64,000 nt of DNA from Biscogniauxia marginata. Its lineage: Eukaryota > Ascomycota > Sordariomycetes > Xylariales > Xylariaceae. The DNA lies in assembly GCA_022695795.1 (NCBI GenBank), contig MU404079.1, positions 186,001-250,000 on the forward strand, given 5' to 3'. Positions 11,151 to 23,112 of this stretch are shown here, piece by piece. The notes below the pieces were generated by a model that saw nothing but the letters and a program-made list of their open reading frames with translations, was not told the DNA's origin and made no database searches. The position numbers and the translations under genes were made by a program. The stretch's first letter is position 1. Every line of letters begins with the position of its first letter.

Positions 11151-12628
11151 AAGATCTGGATATGCCGGTAATACCACCGGGTAGATTACCGAGATGTAAA
11201 CATAATTTTTCTGAGTTCCGAGATGGAATATAGCGTTTGATCGACGCGAGGATAGAAGAGCCTATTGTCGGTTCGCGTGTATTTGAGATATGAAGATTCG
11301 ATTATTCTAGCATGAGGGGGGGGGAACGAGATACCCAGTTACGTGTTTGGTCCTGAGGCGTTAGGCAATGAATGGCGATAGATATACACGCTTACAAATT
11401 GATTCAGTGTATACTGTTTGTATGCATCGAAAAATGTTGGGTATCGCAGACTGGTCAATAAACAATTTTTAATTCCAAAGATTCAGCCCCTCATAGGCAT
11501 TGTTCCATTATACAGAGTACAACTACCTAGATAATTCCTAATATTGAGAAGTGGTTCATCAAAATCAAGGTAGAGTCGAGAGATAGTCAAATGCTATCAA
11601 GGTATCTGCAGCAAGGTGTAAAAGTTAGAAGACATGATATTATTTGTACTAGTTTATTGAAATACGATTCTGTTAGCCTAGCAGAAATTCATTCTACGTT
11701 AAGCCATTATACCCCCTAAGTAGAATAGGATCGGCACCTGGTTGTGTACACTTAAATCTGTGTGACATCGTTTCTCGATTATGAGGTATATATCATATGT
11801 CCACAGACTTCACGTATTTTAGCGCCCGGGGTTTTAGTGACTTTGTATCAATGAAAACGGTAGCACACGCGAACCCCATAAAAGGTACACCACACAACGG
11901 CGAGGAGATCAACCTCTCTCGTAGTTTAAAATGTTTTACAAGTAGCAGTTGTGCCTCTTCGTATGCTCTTTTTGTTCCAATACGCCCTCTGTGCTATGTC
12001 TCTCTGAGTCCGCGATATACCAACTCAGCCCGCCAACATGAACGTGAAATTTACCCCTCTTCAGTTGGCGATGAGTTCAGAGGCCCGAAAGAGTGCATAC
12101 AATTTTTTTCGTCATCGTTGCACAGGCGTATGCCATGGGGTTCCATCAACACTCCAAGACGATTAGCTACCTGATCATATGTTGGATTCGGCACCTCGTT
12201 GGGTCGTATATGTGGCTTAGACGATTGGTATATGACTATCGGAATAAGATACATGGGTTACACAGCATCTCTAATGCAGTATTATTAATGCATAGTCAGA
12301 CACCTAGATTTCTTCCCTGCTACCCAACAGGGGGTTATAGGCCAGTAGTATTGTTACCCTCGTCGGTGTGACGACCTTCAACTTTGGTCTGCTCAAGTTA
12401 TAATGGTGTAGCCACGTCAGACAGGTTGCAGCGATATTCATAGTTGATGCAGCTCGAATTTATGAGGTTTACCCTTTTATTTTCCTTCTTGTCGGACATC
12501 CGAGAAGTCGAAAATGGAATATATAAGCCTTCCCAACACTGCATATCGAGCTTCCCAGCTTTGTTCATGAGAAGTTCTAGGAGACACATTGACCAACATA
12601 ACAAGAATCAACCACATCAGACAGAGTA
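11151..12628. other. 1.5-kb intergenic region, AT-rich
   Basis: No gene recognised. The last few hundred bases before 12,629 should carry the P450 promoter. Short frames at 11797-12371 show no family resemblance. Confidence 0.5.
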
Positions 12629-14593
12629 ATGGTCTCTAGTGCCAGAGACATCAGCAGCCTTGGGCCCTTGAATATTATCAAGGTTCTTGGAGCTCTCTTC
12701 ACCCTATGGTATATATATACCACAATCGCGGCCTGGTACCGACTCCGACATATTCCAGGCCCCTACCTGGCGCGCTTCTCCTCCCTATGGCTAGCTGTTA
12801 CAATATTCACTGGAAAAGTTGACAGGTTTAATAAATTACAGAAGTATGGCCGTATTGTGCGAATCAGCCCCACCCACGTCATGACGGACGATCCAGCGGT
12901 CCTTCGACAGATTGCCATAGCCCGGACTCGGTATACTAAGGATGCATGGTACTTAGCGGCGAAATTCCGTCCAGAGGACGATAGCATGATCACCGTACTC
13001 GAAAATCGTCCACACGACATAGTCAAGGCAAAAACCGCCATTGGGTACAGCGGGCGCGAGAACCCCGACCTCGAGCCTGCGATCGATGAGATAATAAACC
13101 ATCTCGTGGACACAATTCGTTCTAAACATCTAACAAAGGACCTCAGTCTTCAACCTGTCGAATTCGCCTACATGTCCCGCTTTTTCACTACTGACATAAT
13201 CACTCGGCTAGGATACGGCGCGGCCTGGGGTTTTCTCGATGCCGATCACAGCCTTTACGGGTATATCGAACATATTGACAGCAAGTTGTGGCTTCAGAGC
13301 ATCCTCATAAGCATACCCGGCATGATGACCCTATTTCACTCGCCACTTTTGAGCCCGTTTCTACCGCACCGCAACGACAAGAAAGGTATTGGAAAGGTGA
13401 TGGGGTAAGCAGTATTTGCCCTATTACATTTAGTGTGATACGGCTCACATAGTCTACTCTAGTGTCAGTCAGAAACTGATTGAGGAACGATTCCAGCAAG
13501 ATGTATCGCATAAGAGAGATATGATCGTACGTAAAGCTACACGCCCCCCGTTATCTTAACTATCTAGACTTAGTTGTTGATTACCACAGCAATCATTCAT
13601 TCGTCATGGAATGACGGTAGAGGAACTCAAAGGCGAAGCCATGCTCCAGATTATCGCCGGAGCAGATACCTCGGCAAACGTGTTACGTGGTATAATTATG
13701 TATACCATGACTACTCCTCGGGTTTATTCCCGTCTTAAACATGAGATCCGCGAGTGTCTGGATCGAGATGAGGCTTCTAGTCCAATCACATTCGAGCAAG
13801 CTCAAAAGCTGCCTTACCTACAGGTACGCAATAGGCAATTGTGGTACTGTTCACATATACCCCTATTTGTCTAGGTTATCCCCATGCAAAATGTATCTTC
13901 AAGTCAAATACGGAGGTAGCACTGAACTAATTCTACGAGTCATAGGCAGTCTTTTTGGAAGGCTTTCGACTAAATGCCCCTGTTATCTGCGGTCACTATA
14001 AACTGGTTCCTCCCGAAGGCGACACTCTTGAAGGTCTCTTCCTCCCGGGTGGTACGGCTATCGGACACAACACATATGCAATGATGCGTAGAAAAGACAT
14101 ATTCGGGGAAGACGTAAATTTGTTCCGACCCGAGCGTTTCCTCGAATGCGACGAAGACAAGAGGATTGAGAGTGGGTGACTTCCCAGAGTTCCCCATTAC
14201 CGTCTTTGCTTTCACCTTGGTTCTCATAGTTCATTCGTAACACCAAATTATTCTTGAGACCTTTGAAGTGAAGTAATAACTGATGCCGAACACCATAGTG
14301 GAACGCACGATCGACATTGTCTTTGGTGGCGGTCGTTGGATGTGTGCAGGTAAGGCGATTGCTATTATGGAGCTAAACAAGGTAACTTTCGAGGTGAGAA
14401 CACCCCTGGGAATTTATTACTTGGTATTACACTGAGCTTTTTGAAAACTTAACCTGCTAATGGGATGGATGGATAGTTGTTCCGCCATTTTGATTTCCAG
14501 ACTATCAACCCGTCCAAACCCTGGGAAGAGTGGGCAAACTTCCTCATATATCACACGAATATGTGGGTGAGAATTACGGAGGCTGAGTTATAA
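12629..14593 (+). CDS. Cytochrome P450, 503 aa (pisatin demethylase-like)
   Basis: Six exons, join(12629..13404,13463..13526,13590..13823,13946..14171,14299..14393,14477..14593), giving 503 aa, the usual P450 length. A membrane anchor lies at about residues 14-34, followed by the hinge [14 protein letters not shown]. The I-helix oxygen-binding motif is AGADTS (303-308), the K-helix ExxR is EGFR (363-366), and RPERFLE precedes the heme loop [10 protein letters not shown] with Cys449 as heme ligand. The FGxGRxxCxGK form of the loop and the ending [20 protein letters not shown] are typical of fungal pisatin demethylase-like P450s, which modify phytoalexins or secondary metabolites. All five introns keep frame, and no motif is lost, so this gene looks functional among relics. 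The substrate cannot be told from sequence. The donor at 14172 (GTGGGT) is slightly off consensus but restores [13 protein letters not shown]. Confidence 0.92.
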
Positions 14594-14860
14594 AGGAAAT
14601 ACCGAGTTTCTTACAGCGGTGAAGATTCTTATGAGACCAAGAAATGCAGATTGATATGACTTTCGTACTTCTCACGGTAGTTGAGGCAAACGTGTAGGAG
14701 TCGGTATCTAAGGACTAGCAACTCTACTACAATTCTTTCTTATTCTCATTGTTGAGACGGCTCTTCCAGGTGATACACAAATGGTATTCTTAGTCACACG
14801 TGGCAAGACCCTCCTTGGATAACTAGGTAGTATCATCTTAGTGAAGTCATACCACTTACA

Positions 14861-16340
14861 TCAGATCACTATAATAGTATAGACAAGATCCGTGAGCCGA
14901 GGGTTGTTCAAGTCTATGTTCTTCTTAAAACTCTCATCAGCTGGGAATCCAAGTCTTTGGGCTATCATGTTTATGAATCCTTCGTCCGGGGACATGTTAA
15001 ACACACCCATTCGGACAAAGGTTGCCTCGTCTTCTGGACTCGGCAACATCCTAAGTACTAGTCCACTTGCCCTACTACCTAATTCGTTAGATTCGCGACG
15101 TATCTGTATGAGCATAAATAGGAGGTCCGAATTTCGTTCTCTTTGTAGTGTGGCCCATCGTTCCGGTTTGGTATTTGGAGAAACAGAAGACAAATTTTCG
15201 ACCCACCAAATCCTAACTTGACGACTCACTTTTTCCGAATGAATGATATTCGTGAGATACTGTTCAAAATCCATTTGAGCATTTGGGGTACGAGCTCCGT
15301 TTCCTGGCGTCATGCGAGCTCTCATGGTAATGCCTTAGAGGGTCAATCTGGATGACACAAAGGTGTACAGTTTGGTATTGTCTTCTGACCCCTGGTTTCT
15401 GTTTTTCTATTTTTGCGGAGTTCGCGTACTCAGTCCCCATATTTACATATGCGAAGTCATATTGTACCGGAGCGTCCAATCCACCCAGGACCAGGTAGGA
15501 ACAATAAAAGACGAGGTTGGGAACCGATCCCCTCTCCAATTCGAGAAACGATTATATCTCCAGCACAGTTGTTTGAGAAAGTCTTTGGCAGACCGGAAGC
15601 TGTGCCACCCGTTATATATGTAGAAAGGTTGCGCTTGGTAAGACAGAGATGTTCAGATGAGCCCCAACAGTGACTTAATGTGATATAAGGGACGACGCCA
15701 ATCTCTACACGACGAACAAGACACCACCAAGTCTTATCACTATCCCTATCGGTGAGTATCTGGATGAGTTTGTCAGGCGCGAACGCTTCAGTTGCATGTT
15801 CTATTATGCCACACTTAGTACGGTGCAGCGAGCAAGCGTCAAACCACCGTTTCCACAGTCTTGTTGTTCCGGCTGTAGAGATGGTACTGACACCCTGTCG
15901 CATTGAATGACGAAAGTCGGGGGCCGGGTTTCCCATCGGCGACAAGCAAAATGATCCTAATCGTACATAGCCTGAGGTTTCTGTTGAGTACACAACAATC
16001 CTATTAGTTCTCATGTAGTCAAATTGGATAGGCGGCTTCGTTGCATTTTCAAGGCTCCGAAATCCGTGCCGAAACCCCATACGAGGCTCAGGTGTGACGC
16101 CTGCAAGTATTCCTAGCAGTTGAGGGTCGGGCTGGGAATGGCCATAGCGGGCGAGGGAACCACTCCCAGATGTATCGACAGTTGAAATACCGCGACACAA
16201 GTGATGAATAAAAACTAAGCAGTGAATTGTGAAGTATGAACGATGCCTGATTTTGGGAGTGAGGAACATAGCAGGCCATTATAGCTTCTGCTACGGCTTT
16301 GGTCGTGCATCGCAGGTTTGACAAAGCATTGTTGCGTTGG
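14861..16340 (-). pseudogene. HET-domain protein relic with internal deletion
   Basis: Minus-strand remains of a heterokaryon-incompatibility (HET) protein. An N-terminal MLCQTC with following stops lies near 16,325. A long frame then includes the first HET block YITLSHCWG (15687-15661) and LPKTF (15591-15577). Directly after LPKTF the sequence jumps to LKQLCWRYNRF and PTWSWVDW (about 15475-15500), which belong to the region well after the HET domain, and the reading frame changes there. The middle HET blocks (RYLWIDSLCIIQDD-type and the following catalytic-like region), probably well over 100 residues, are absent. A C-terminal frame (14861-15325) with GLVLRMLPSPEDEATFVRMG fits the tail of such proteins. 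With the stops, deletion and frameshift it cannot encode a working allorecognition protein. Confidence 0.78.
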
Positions 16341-17357
16341 ATTGGAAGGTTAAAGACGTAATCTTGATGTCAAGTATTGCGAATGATCTAGGCCAGAGAT
16401 ATAAAGAGGCTGGCAGATAAGTTGATGTAGAAAATATGCAAGTAAATCTTTGGGGGCCGCGAACCATTATATGATGTAAGCTCGCAGGCTGTTATATAGT
16501 CCTACAAAATGATTGAATAGCAAGCTTGCTTTGATCTTCTACCAACCGAGAGTAAAAGGGGGACGGGATACTCGAGATAAAGGGATTGCTTTCTCTTAAC
16601 TACCTACACAGGGGTTTAAACTGAATACCTAAACTGCGAGAGTGTAGCTATTTCTTTTTACCTTATGATATTGTAGACCGGGGTAAGAATAGCCACGAAG
16701 CAATGGGGCCAAGGCTGCCATGTGCAAAGAGGTCTACTTTCGCCCATTTGGGACCCTAGCCGCGCTCATCAGAACATATCATTGGCACCATAATTGAAAA
16801 AAGTCGGCCGCGTGAAGCCAAACCCCGGGCCGTGATATCCACGACGAGCCGCGTGGTAAGAGGGATGGTCTTGGCCATTACGTGAAGGGCAGCCTTTTAG
16901 GAACACGTGAAGCAAAAGAGAACTGTATGCTAACATCTGCTGAGTAAAAAGGGGGTAGTGAAAATCCGACTTGCTTCAAATTGAAAGAAGATGGGTCACT
17001 AAAAGTATGAATCGTCAAGAATTGTGTAGCATGGTGGCTCATGATTTCATAGGCATTAAATACTTCAGTAGTACCATTGCCTGTGACAGACGTTTCTTAT
17101 AGTCGACCGTGGAATATGCATTTACCCCCATTTTCCCCGCCGACACCAAATGAAACCAGAGACCTAATCGAGAAGCTTTCACGTAGCTTCACAGGTTTTG
17201 TATATGCGTCAACACGAGGGAATAGAAAATCCTCCTCCTGTCCGTCACCGGATTCGTAAAAACCACCTCACATCGTCATCGTCACCATCACCGACTCATC
17301 AGCTCCTCCTCTTACATCCCCTTTCCCCCATCCTATCCCTCCTGCCTAACACGTAAC
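16341..17357. other. 1-kb intergenic region
   Basis: No recognisable gene. A 60-codon open frame at 17077-17259 has no family match and no clear initiation context. Confidence 0.5.
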
Positions 17358-17600
17358 CTACTGTCCACGAGCGTAGCATTCCTCGGCGTCTATCTCCTTG
17401 GTCGAGGTATAGAACTTTCGGACGCAAGAGTCGCACACCGAGACCATCTGGTCGAACCGTCGGTGCTCGAAGTCGGGGCAGTCCTGCTTCGAGACCAGGG
17501 CCACGCGGCAGGCCGGTTCACACTTCTTCTCCGCGTAGTCGGTGCTCAGGACGCGAGAGCAGACCTTGCAGAGCAAACGGACGGTCTTTCCTTGGCACAT
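17358..17600 (-). CDS. Small Cys-rich protein, 80 aa
   Basis: Single-exon frame of 80 aa starting MCQGKTVRLLCKVCSRVL. Nine cysteines are present (residues 2, 11, 14, 27, 31, 41, 55, 58, 70), with two CxxC pairs (11-14 and 55-58). This suggests a zinc-binding or otherwise metal-binding mini-protein rather than a secreted effector, because there is no signal peptide. Proteins with this MC-x(8)-C-x(1-2)-C opening are common as small uncharacterised proteins in Sordariomycetes (general knowledge, no search made). The protein at 52194-52853 opens in the same style. The first ATG, at 17600, follows a pyrimidine-rich stretch on the minus strand. Function unknown. Confidence 0.6.
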   Translation of the reverse strand: MCQGKTVRLLCKVCSRVLSTDYAEKKCEPACRVALVSKQDCPDFEHRRFDQMVSVCDSCVRKFYTSTKEIDAEECYARGQ

Positions 17601-20600
17601 TTTGCTTTCGGTTTTTTTGTTGTTGTTGCGTGGGTGAAGATCGCTGTGTGGGAGATGTATATTCTTCGTCCGTCCTGGATCCTGGACTGGGTTTGGGGCG
17701 TATACACTGTTGCGGTTGGTGCGGTTGTGGTTGCTTTCGCTGCTAAGCTTTAAGATGCCAGTTATGTGATTGATCTTGTAGTCAAGTAGAGGACTGGGAC
17801 TGGATGATGGAGAACGGGATTGAGCTCATGCTTGGTAGGGGTCGGAGATTTATATATCTTTTGCACTTAGAAGCCATCTTATCTTGGACGCCATTCACTT
17901 CGTGAATAAACAATGCGAAAATAGAAAGTAATTGGGCTGTTGGATAATCAAGAATAGATAGTAGTTGATGAGAATGATAATAGGGGAGTTGTCCTTTAAT
18001 TGTTCTCTCTTTTAGGCATAATGTTTGGCGAGTATTTATAGGTAGGTAACTAAAGCTAGACATTACAACTTATTATCTACTACTTTGATGCACACCCGGA
18101 TATGAACTATATGAATTTTTCTTATTCTCCCAGATCATGTGAATACTCTATATATCTGCATTAGATAACGTAAACAAAAAGCAGTCTAACCCAGGGATTG
18201 AATAAGTACTAGCAACATGATAGTAATGCCATCGTCTAATTTTCCGACATCCCTTTCGACAAGGGTAGGTACTCGTCCGCCGGTAAAACAATAAGCCACT
18301 TGTCCCACGGGGGCAACTGGCGCTACCATTTCATCTCTCTGTTTGACAAGTCTGTTGATTGCTTGCTTCTGCTTTCTTGTCGAGTATCATTGAATACTTA
18401 CCTATTAACACTTAGACCTCGAACATGCACGGTCGAGTTTCGAGTTTGAGCAAAGACGTGGCAGGCGAAACAACTCCTCAGGATCAGTGCACGATGTTAT
18501 GATGTGGGGGACCCGGGGAAAACGAATAACCTAACAGCCCTGTCTAGTGTAGGTGCTTGTTGGGGGCGTTGAGGAGGCGAGGCCGTTTCAGCTGCCAAGA
18601 TTCTGGACTGATGTTGTTTCGGATCATTACAGAGGTGCGGCTGAATCGGAACCTTTCTTTACGTCCTTTACATGGCCTACTGGCGCAGACTCGAGCAATG
18701 GTGGCTAAGAGCTAACTAGAATGGACTTATACTTAAGTCAACTGGATGAAATGCGGATAGTCTCATGACCAGATAAATCTAGTTGAGGAAAAGATACATG
18801 AGGTTACTTACATTCGAACGCTATCTAGATGGGTGCGCAGTTTCACGTGTGTCCACGGCGCTTGTTGTGGTCTCTGTCTTATAGGCGGCCTCCCGAATTG
18901 GTTGGCGGATATTCAACCACAGAATGCGGGATATTCTACATATGTAGGTAGGTATGTATTGTAGGTATTCCGGCGTTACTGTTACTACTACAATAATCAA
19001 TCCTCCTAGTTAAATGCAAATCCGGATGGCCTCGATCCGACGTGCTATCAGACAACATACGCAAGCATTGAAGATGGGAGGGAGGCTATCGTTTGAGATT
19101 CTACGCAATTGGCTGGCTCGCGGCCGGTGAAGCTGTGAGGACGCGTACGTCGCTCTCCCAACTCGGCAATGTTGGACAGTTACCCCATGGCAGGCTTTGT
19201 AATGACATCAGCCCCGTACGGATGGGTTCAAACAGCATTAAGAGCTTTATTGGCTGGTTGTGCCTTTTAGAGTTCATGGCTTCAGCCCTAGAGGATTGAC
19301 TAGGGACGAAGAGGGTGGACGCATGTGCAGTAGCGAGGGATTAAATCAAGCTGTGCCGAAGTTTATGGGGTCCAGACTCGGCCCCAGAAAAGGAGGCAGT
19401 GAAGCGACCATTACTACAATAATGCTGTTGCTGGAATCAAGAAATGAAAGCAAGAAATTCATACGAGGATAGTTGAACTAATGGAATGTCTTGGGTTAGT
19501 TAACATTCAAGATATAGAAGAAGACGGAATAGAGAGAGTTATTTTAACCTACATGTAGTTGCATATTACAACGAGGTACAACCAATCAGACATTACAAAT
19601 CAATTAGCTAGTACATTGGATAAGTGTAACACATACCAGACCTAGAATTGTGGCTGAGTTTAGTGATTTGACTATCTGGTAGGTACCTAATAAAATTAGG
19701 TAGGTAGGTAAATACCTAGCTGCCCACCTAGCGTCACTGTTAGCAGAAAGGTAGTATTGAAGTATGGCAGGGTTTCCATGCGTTTTTGTAGTCTTACAAG
19801 GCCTGATCGTCTCGACTCTGCGCCTCGCTCACGCGATCTTGAATTAACCTTTCATCCATCAATCATCGTATTTAGCTACTTACAGGTACAGGTACAGTTG
19901 CTTGCCAGATTTCCGATTGCTTACTATGAACACCGTTCTTATATACTACCTACATATACTACTATAGTACGGCGAAGTAACATGTTATAAAGCAGTTCTT
20001 CATATCGACTACTAGATACTTAAAATTACATGTACCTAGTAATTACTTATAAGAGACGGGGCGTGCCTAGCGGTATGCGCCACACTTTCCACACAGTCGG
20101 GAGTTAGTTTTTATACATGTAGGTACAAAAAGTACATATGATTAACAGCATGCACTAGTGTGTACCTATATGTACACGTACACAGCGTCATTGATCTTCA
20201 GTCTGTCCATTCATCTTATTTACCTTTAATGTACTCGGTAGTCTTTCAAGTCCCGCCCTGTCCGCATTATAAACTAAATCAGGTACCCCATGTCGCTGGG
20301 GTCGTAGAGCTGAAGTAGTTTCCTACTTGTTTCAAGACCGTCTGGTATTAGATGCCTACTAGAGCACCTTAATAATTCCAAAGGACTACGGCTCTCTTTC
20401 TCTGTTTTCATTCATTACATTTCTTGGCCCTCGGACTGAATCATATTTCCATTGATTCTCCCCCACATCATTTGCCTTTGCCTTTGTCATCGTCTTCGTC
20501 GTGTTTTGTCGACCAAATCTCTCACAAGATCTCATTGGCATCTGATCTTTTCGTTCGTCATTCCTTGCTTTAGTTTCTCGACGATCACCCTTTAGATTTC

Positions 20601-20780
20601 CCTTGGCGGACCGGGGGCTTCGTGCTCTATGCATAATACATACACAGGTTAGACCCTTCGTTACCCGCGCCGCCGAGCCAACAAACACCTACCACAAGGT
20701 TCCCACCCGGTCTCTTTCTCAACCTGCCCTCTGCTTCCTTTTATTACCTACGGTCACTTCGGCACCCCTACGCGTACGAG
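17601..20780. other. 3.2-kb gene-poor region with TAGG/TACC motifs
   Basis: Long AT-rich interval with only short unrelated frames. Tandem TAGGTAGGTA/TACCTA-type motifs occur near 18945-18970 and 19680-19730. It marks the boundary between the relic-rich left part and the conserved right part. The last few hundred bases are the pyrimidine-rich promoter of the aspartic protease. Confidence 0.5.
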
Positions 20781-22334
20781 ATGAGGACCGCCGCGACGTT
20801 AGCGACAGGTTCGCTAATAGCAGCCTCTGTGGCCTCGGCCCAGGTGGTGCAGTGGGACATAGCGAAGAGGGCCGATGGAGCACCCAAGCTCTCCAGGCGC
20901 GCTGACGGAACCGTCGAAGAGGTCATTACGAACGAGAAGAACAGGGGAGGCTATTTTGCATCGTGCTCGGTCGGCACACCTGCCCAAAACCTTACCCTCC
21001 AGCTAGACACCGGATCTAGTGATATTTGGGTCCCTTCGAGTAGCGCCAATGTCTGCGCTTCTGAAAGCATCGATAGTTCCGGCACTCAAGGCTGTAGCTT
21101 AGGTTCATGTAAGTGTGGCGTAAGGCTTGGGTACAGCTGTGACCGCTACTGACCGAGACTTCGTCATGTAGATGACCCAGATAGCTCTCAGACATTCCAG
21201 ATTGTCGGCGAGAACGATTTTAGTATTTCCTACGTCGATGGCAGTCATTCGGAAGGCGACTACATCACCGAGACCTTCCAAATCGGGGATGCGAGTATAG
21301 AGAACATGACTATGGGTCTTGGTCTAGACACGTCTATTCCCTATGGTCTAGTCGGCGTAGGATACGCCCTAAACGAAGCTATTGTCGCCGCGAGCGGCCG
21401 AGCCTCTTCGGCTTATGATAACTTGCCCGTGCAGATGCGAGAGCAGGGCCTCATAAATAGCAATGCTTACAGTTTATGGCTGAACGACTTGGACGCGAGC
21501 ACTGGCAACATACTCTTCGGCGGTATCGATACGGACAAATACCAGGGCGAGCTTACCCGCATCGATATCTACCAAGATAGCAGGTCGCAGGCGTTCACAT
21601 CCTTTCTCGTCGCCATGACGTCCTTGGCAGCATACTCGTCTTCGGGATCTGACACGCTGTCCTCGAGCGAGTTCCCCATCCCCGTGGTCTTGGATTCTGG
21701 TACCACCTTTAGCTATTTACCGAACGACTTGGCCCAGCAAGTCTGGCGTGAAGTAGGCGCTGGTTACAACAGCCAATTTGGTGTCGCGGTGCTTCCCTGC
21801 GAGATGGAGAATAGTAGGGGGTATTTCTCATTCGGGTTCGCAGGGGTTGACGGACCCAGGATCAACGTGACGATGGACGAGCTGGTACTGCCACTAACGT
21901 CGGGCGACCCGTTCCAATTCCAGAGCGGGCCCTACGAGGGCCAGGACGCGTGCCAGTTCGGCATCCAGAACTTCAGCAGCGACCCGTTTTTGCTGGGCGA
22001 CACGTTCTTGCGCTCGGCATATGTTGTCTACGATCTCGAGAACAACCAGGTCGGCATCGCGCCTACCGACTTCAATGCCACGACCTCCAACATTGTCGCA
22101 TTCCCGAGTCGGGGCGCCCCGATCCCCTCAGCCACGGCCGCACCGAGCCAGGAAGCTGTTGCAAGCGGGAGCGGGACGCTTACCACGCCGACGTACGGTG
22201 CAAGCGCAGGCTTCAGGGATAACGCTAGTAACGAGGCCTCGTTGCCGCCTGCCTTCAGCTGGTCACTATTGACCGTCGTGTGTACCAGCATAGGCTTCAT
22301 GATAGTCGGCAGTGGAGGTTTCCTCTTTTTCTAA
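20781..22334 (+). CDS. GPI-anchored aspartic protease (yapsin/OpsB-like), 496 aa
   Basis: Two exons, join(20781..21108,21172..22334), with a 63-bp intron; 496 aa. Residues 1-20 are a signal peptide, followed by a propeptide with dibasic KR and RR sites. The two catalytic aspartates lie in DTGSSDIWVP (D76) and VVLDSGTTFSYLP (D284), so both pepsin lobes are complete. FLLGDTFLRSAYVVYDLENN is the conserved end of the second lobe. A Ser/Thr/Ala-rich stretch and a hydrophobic C-terminal segment ending GFMIVGSGGFLFF follow, as expected for a GPI-attachment signal. The enzyme would sit at the plasma membrane or cell wall and process surface or secreted proteins at basic sites, like yeast yapsins and Aspergillus OpsB. 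The splice gives GCSLGSYDPDSSQTF, the normal family continuity. Confidence 0.92.
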
Positions 22335-23112
22335 GATGTTCATACCGAATATGGCTTTCTGTTCTTTGCGGGTTCAGGCGTAGGGGCCGTATGGTTGGGC
22401 TGGGAACATCGGCATATTGTTAGCTTTGAATTATTTGAGGCTTGCTATGGTGCATTTGCTTTAGAAGATGGGATGGTTCATACACGGTTAAAAGCGGATG
22501 CATATTAATGATATTTTACATGATAGAAGCTTTTATGTGGTCATAATTCCCTAAAGTCGGAATGTAGGTCATGCTAAAGAACAGGGGGAAGGAAATAATA
22601 TCCTTGGCTATTTGACGATAAGACACGGGACGGTGGACAGAGAAGCCAGTAGCAGTGAGAAGCACACAGTGGATGTTTGCTGTTGGAATTGATATTTCTA
22701 GATGTATTAGTTGTATATAAGTTATGAGCATCTAGCAGTGATCGGCTATAAATTCCTGTATATGAAAGATGACATACACATCTCAGGAGGTACCTACCCA
22801 CCTACATGCAGTACCTTAGGTAGGTACCTACATATGCAAGTACCTACCTACTCTATGTTAAAGGCCATTCAGGCACTTGGTATTTGTAGTTAGCGGGGCA
22901 GCGGGCTTTAATTCGCTGATAAGGAACCCCTCCCCTGCTTCTACCCCAGATAAAGAAAATTCTTGAAAGCTCCCATTGAAGATTTCAATTCGTTTATCGA
23001 ACAAGAAATAATTCGTTCGTTGAATCGTGGTGGCCACATCTTTCTGGTCTATCGCACTTCAATTTCCCTTCCTTGATTCACAGTCATTTATTTATTTCCT
23101 TTTTTCTCGGCC
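22335..23112. other. 0.8-kb intergenic region
   Basis: 3' flank of the protease and promoter of MEF1. A dense group of TACCTACC/TAGGTAGG motifs lies at about 22785-22855. No gene seen. Confidence 0.5.

Noticed and set aside
570..16340. A complete secondary-metabolite gene cluster
   Set aside because: No PKS, NRPS, terpene synthase, pathway regulator or clear intact transporter is visible, and half of the candidate genes are broken.
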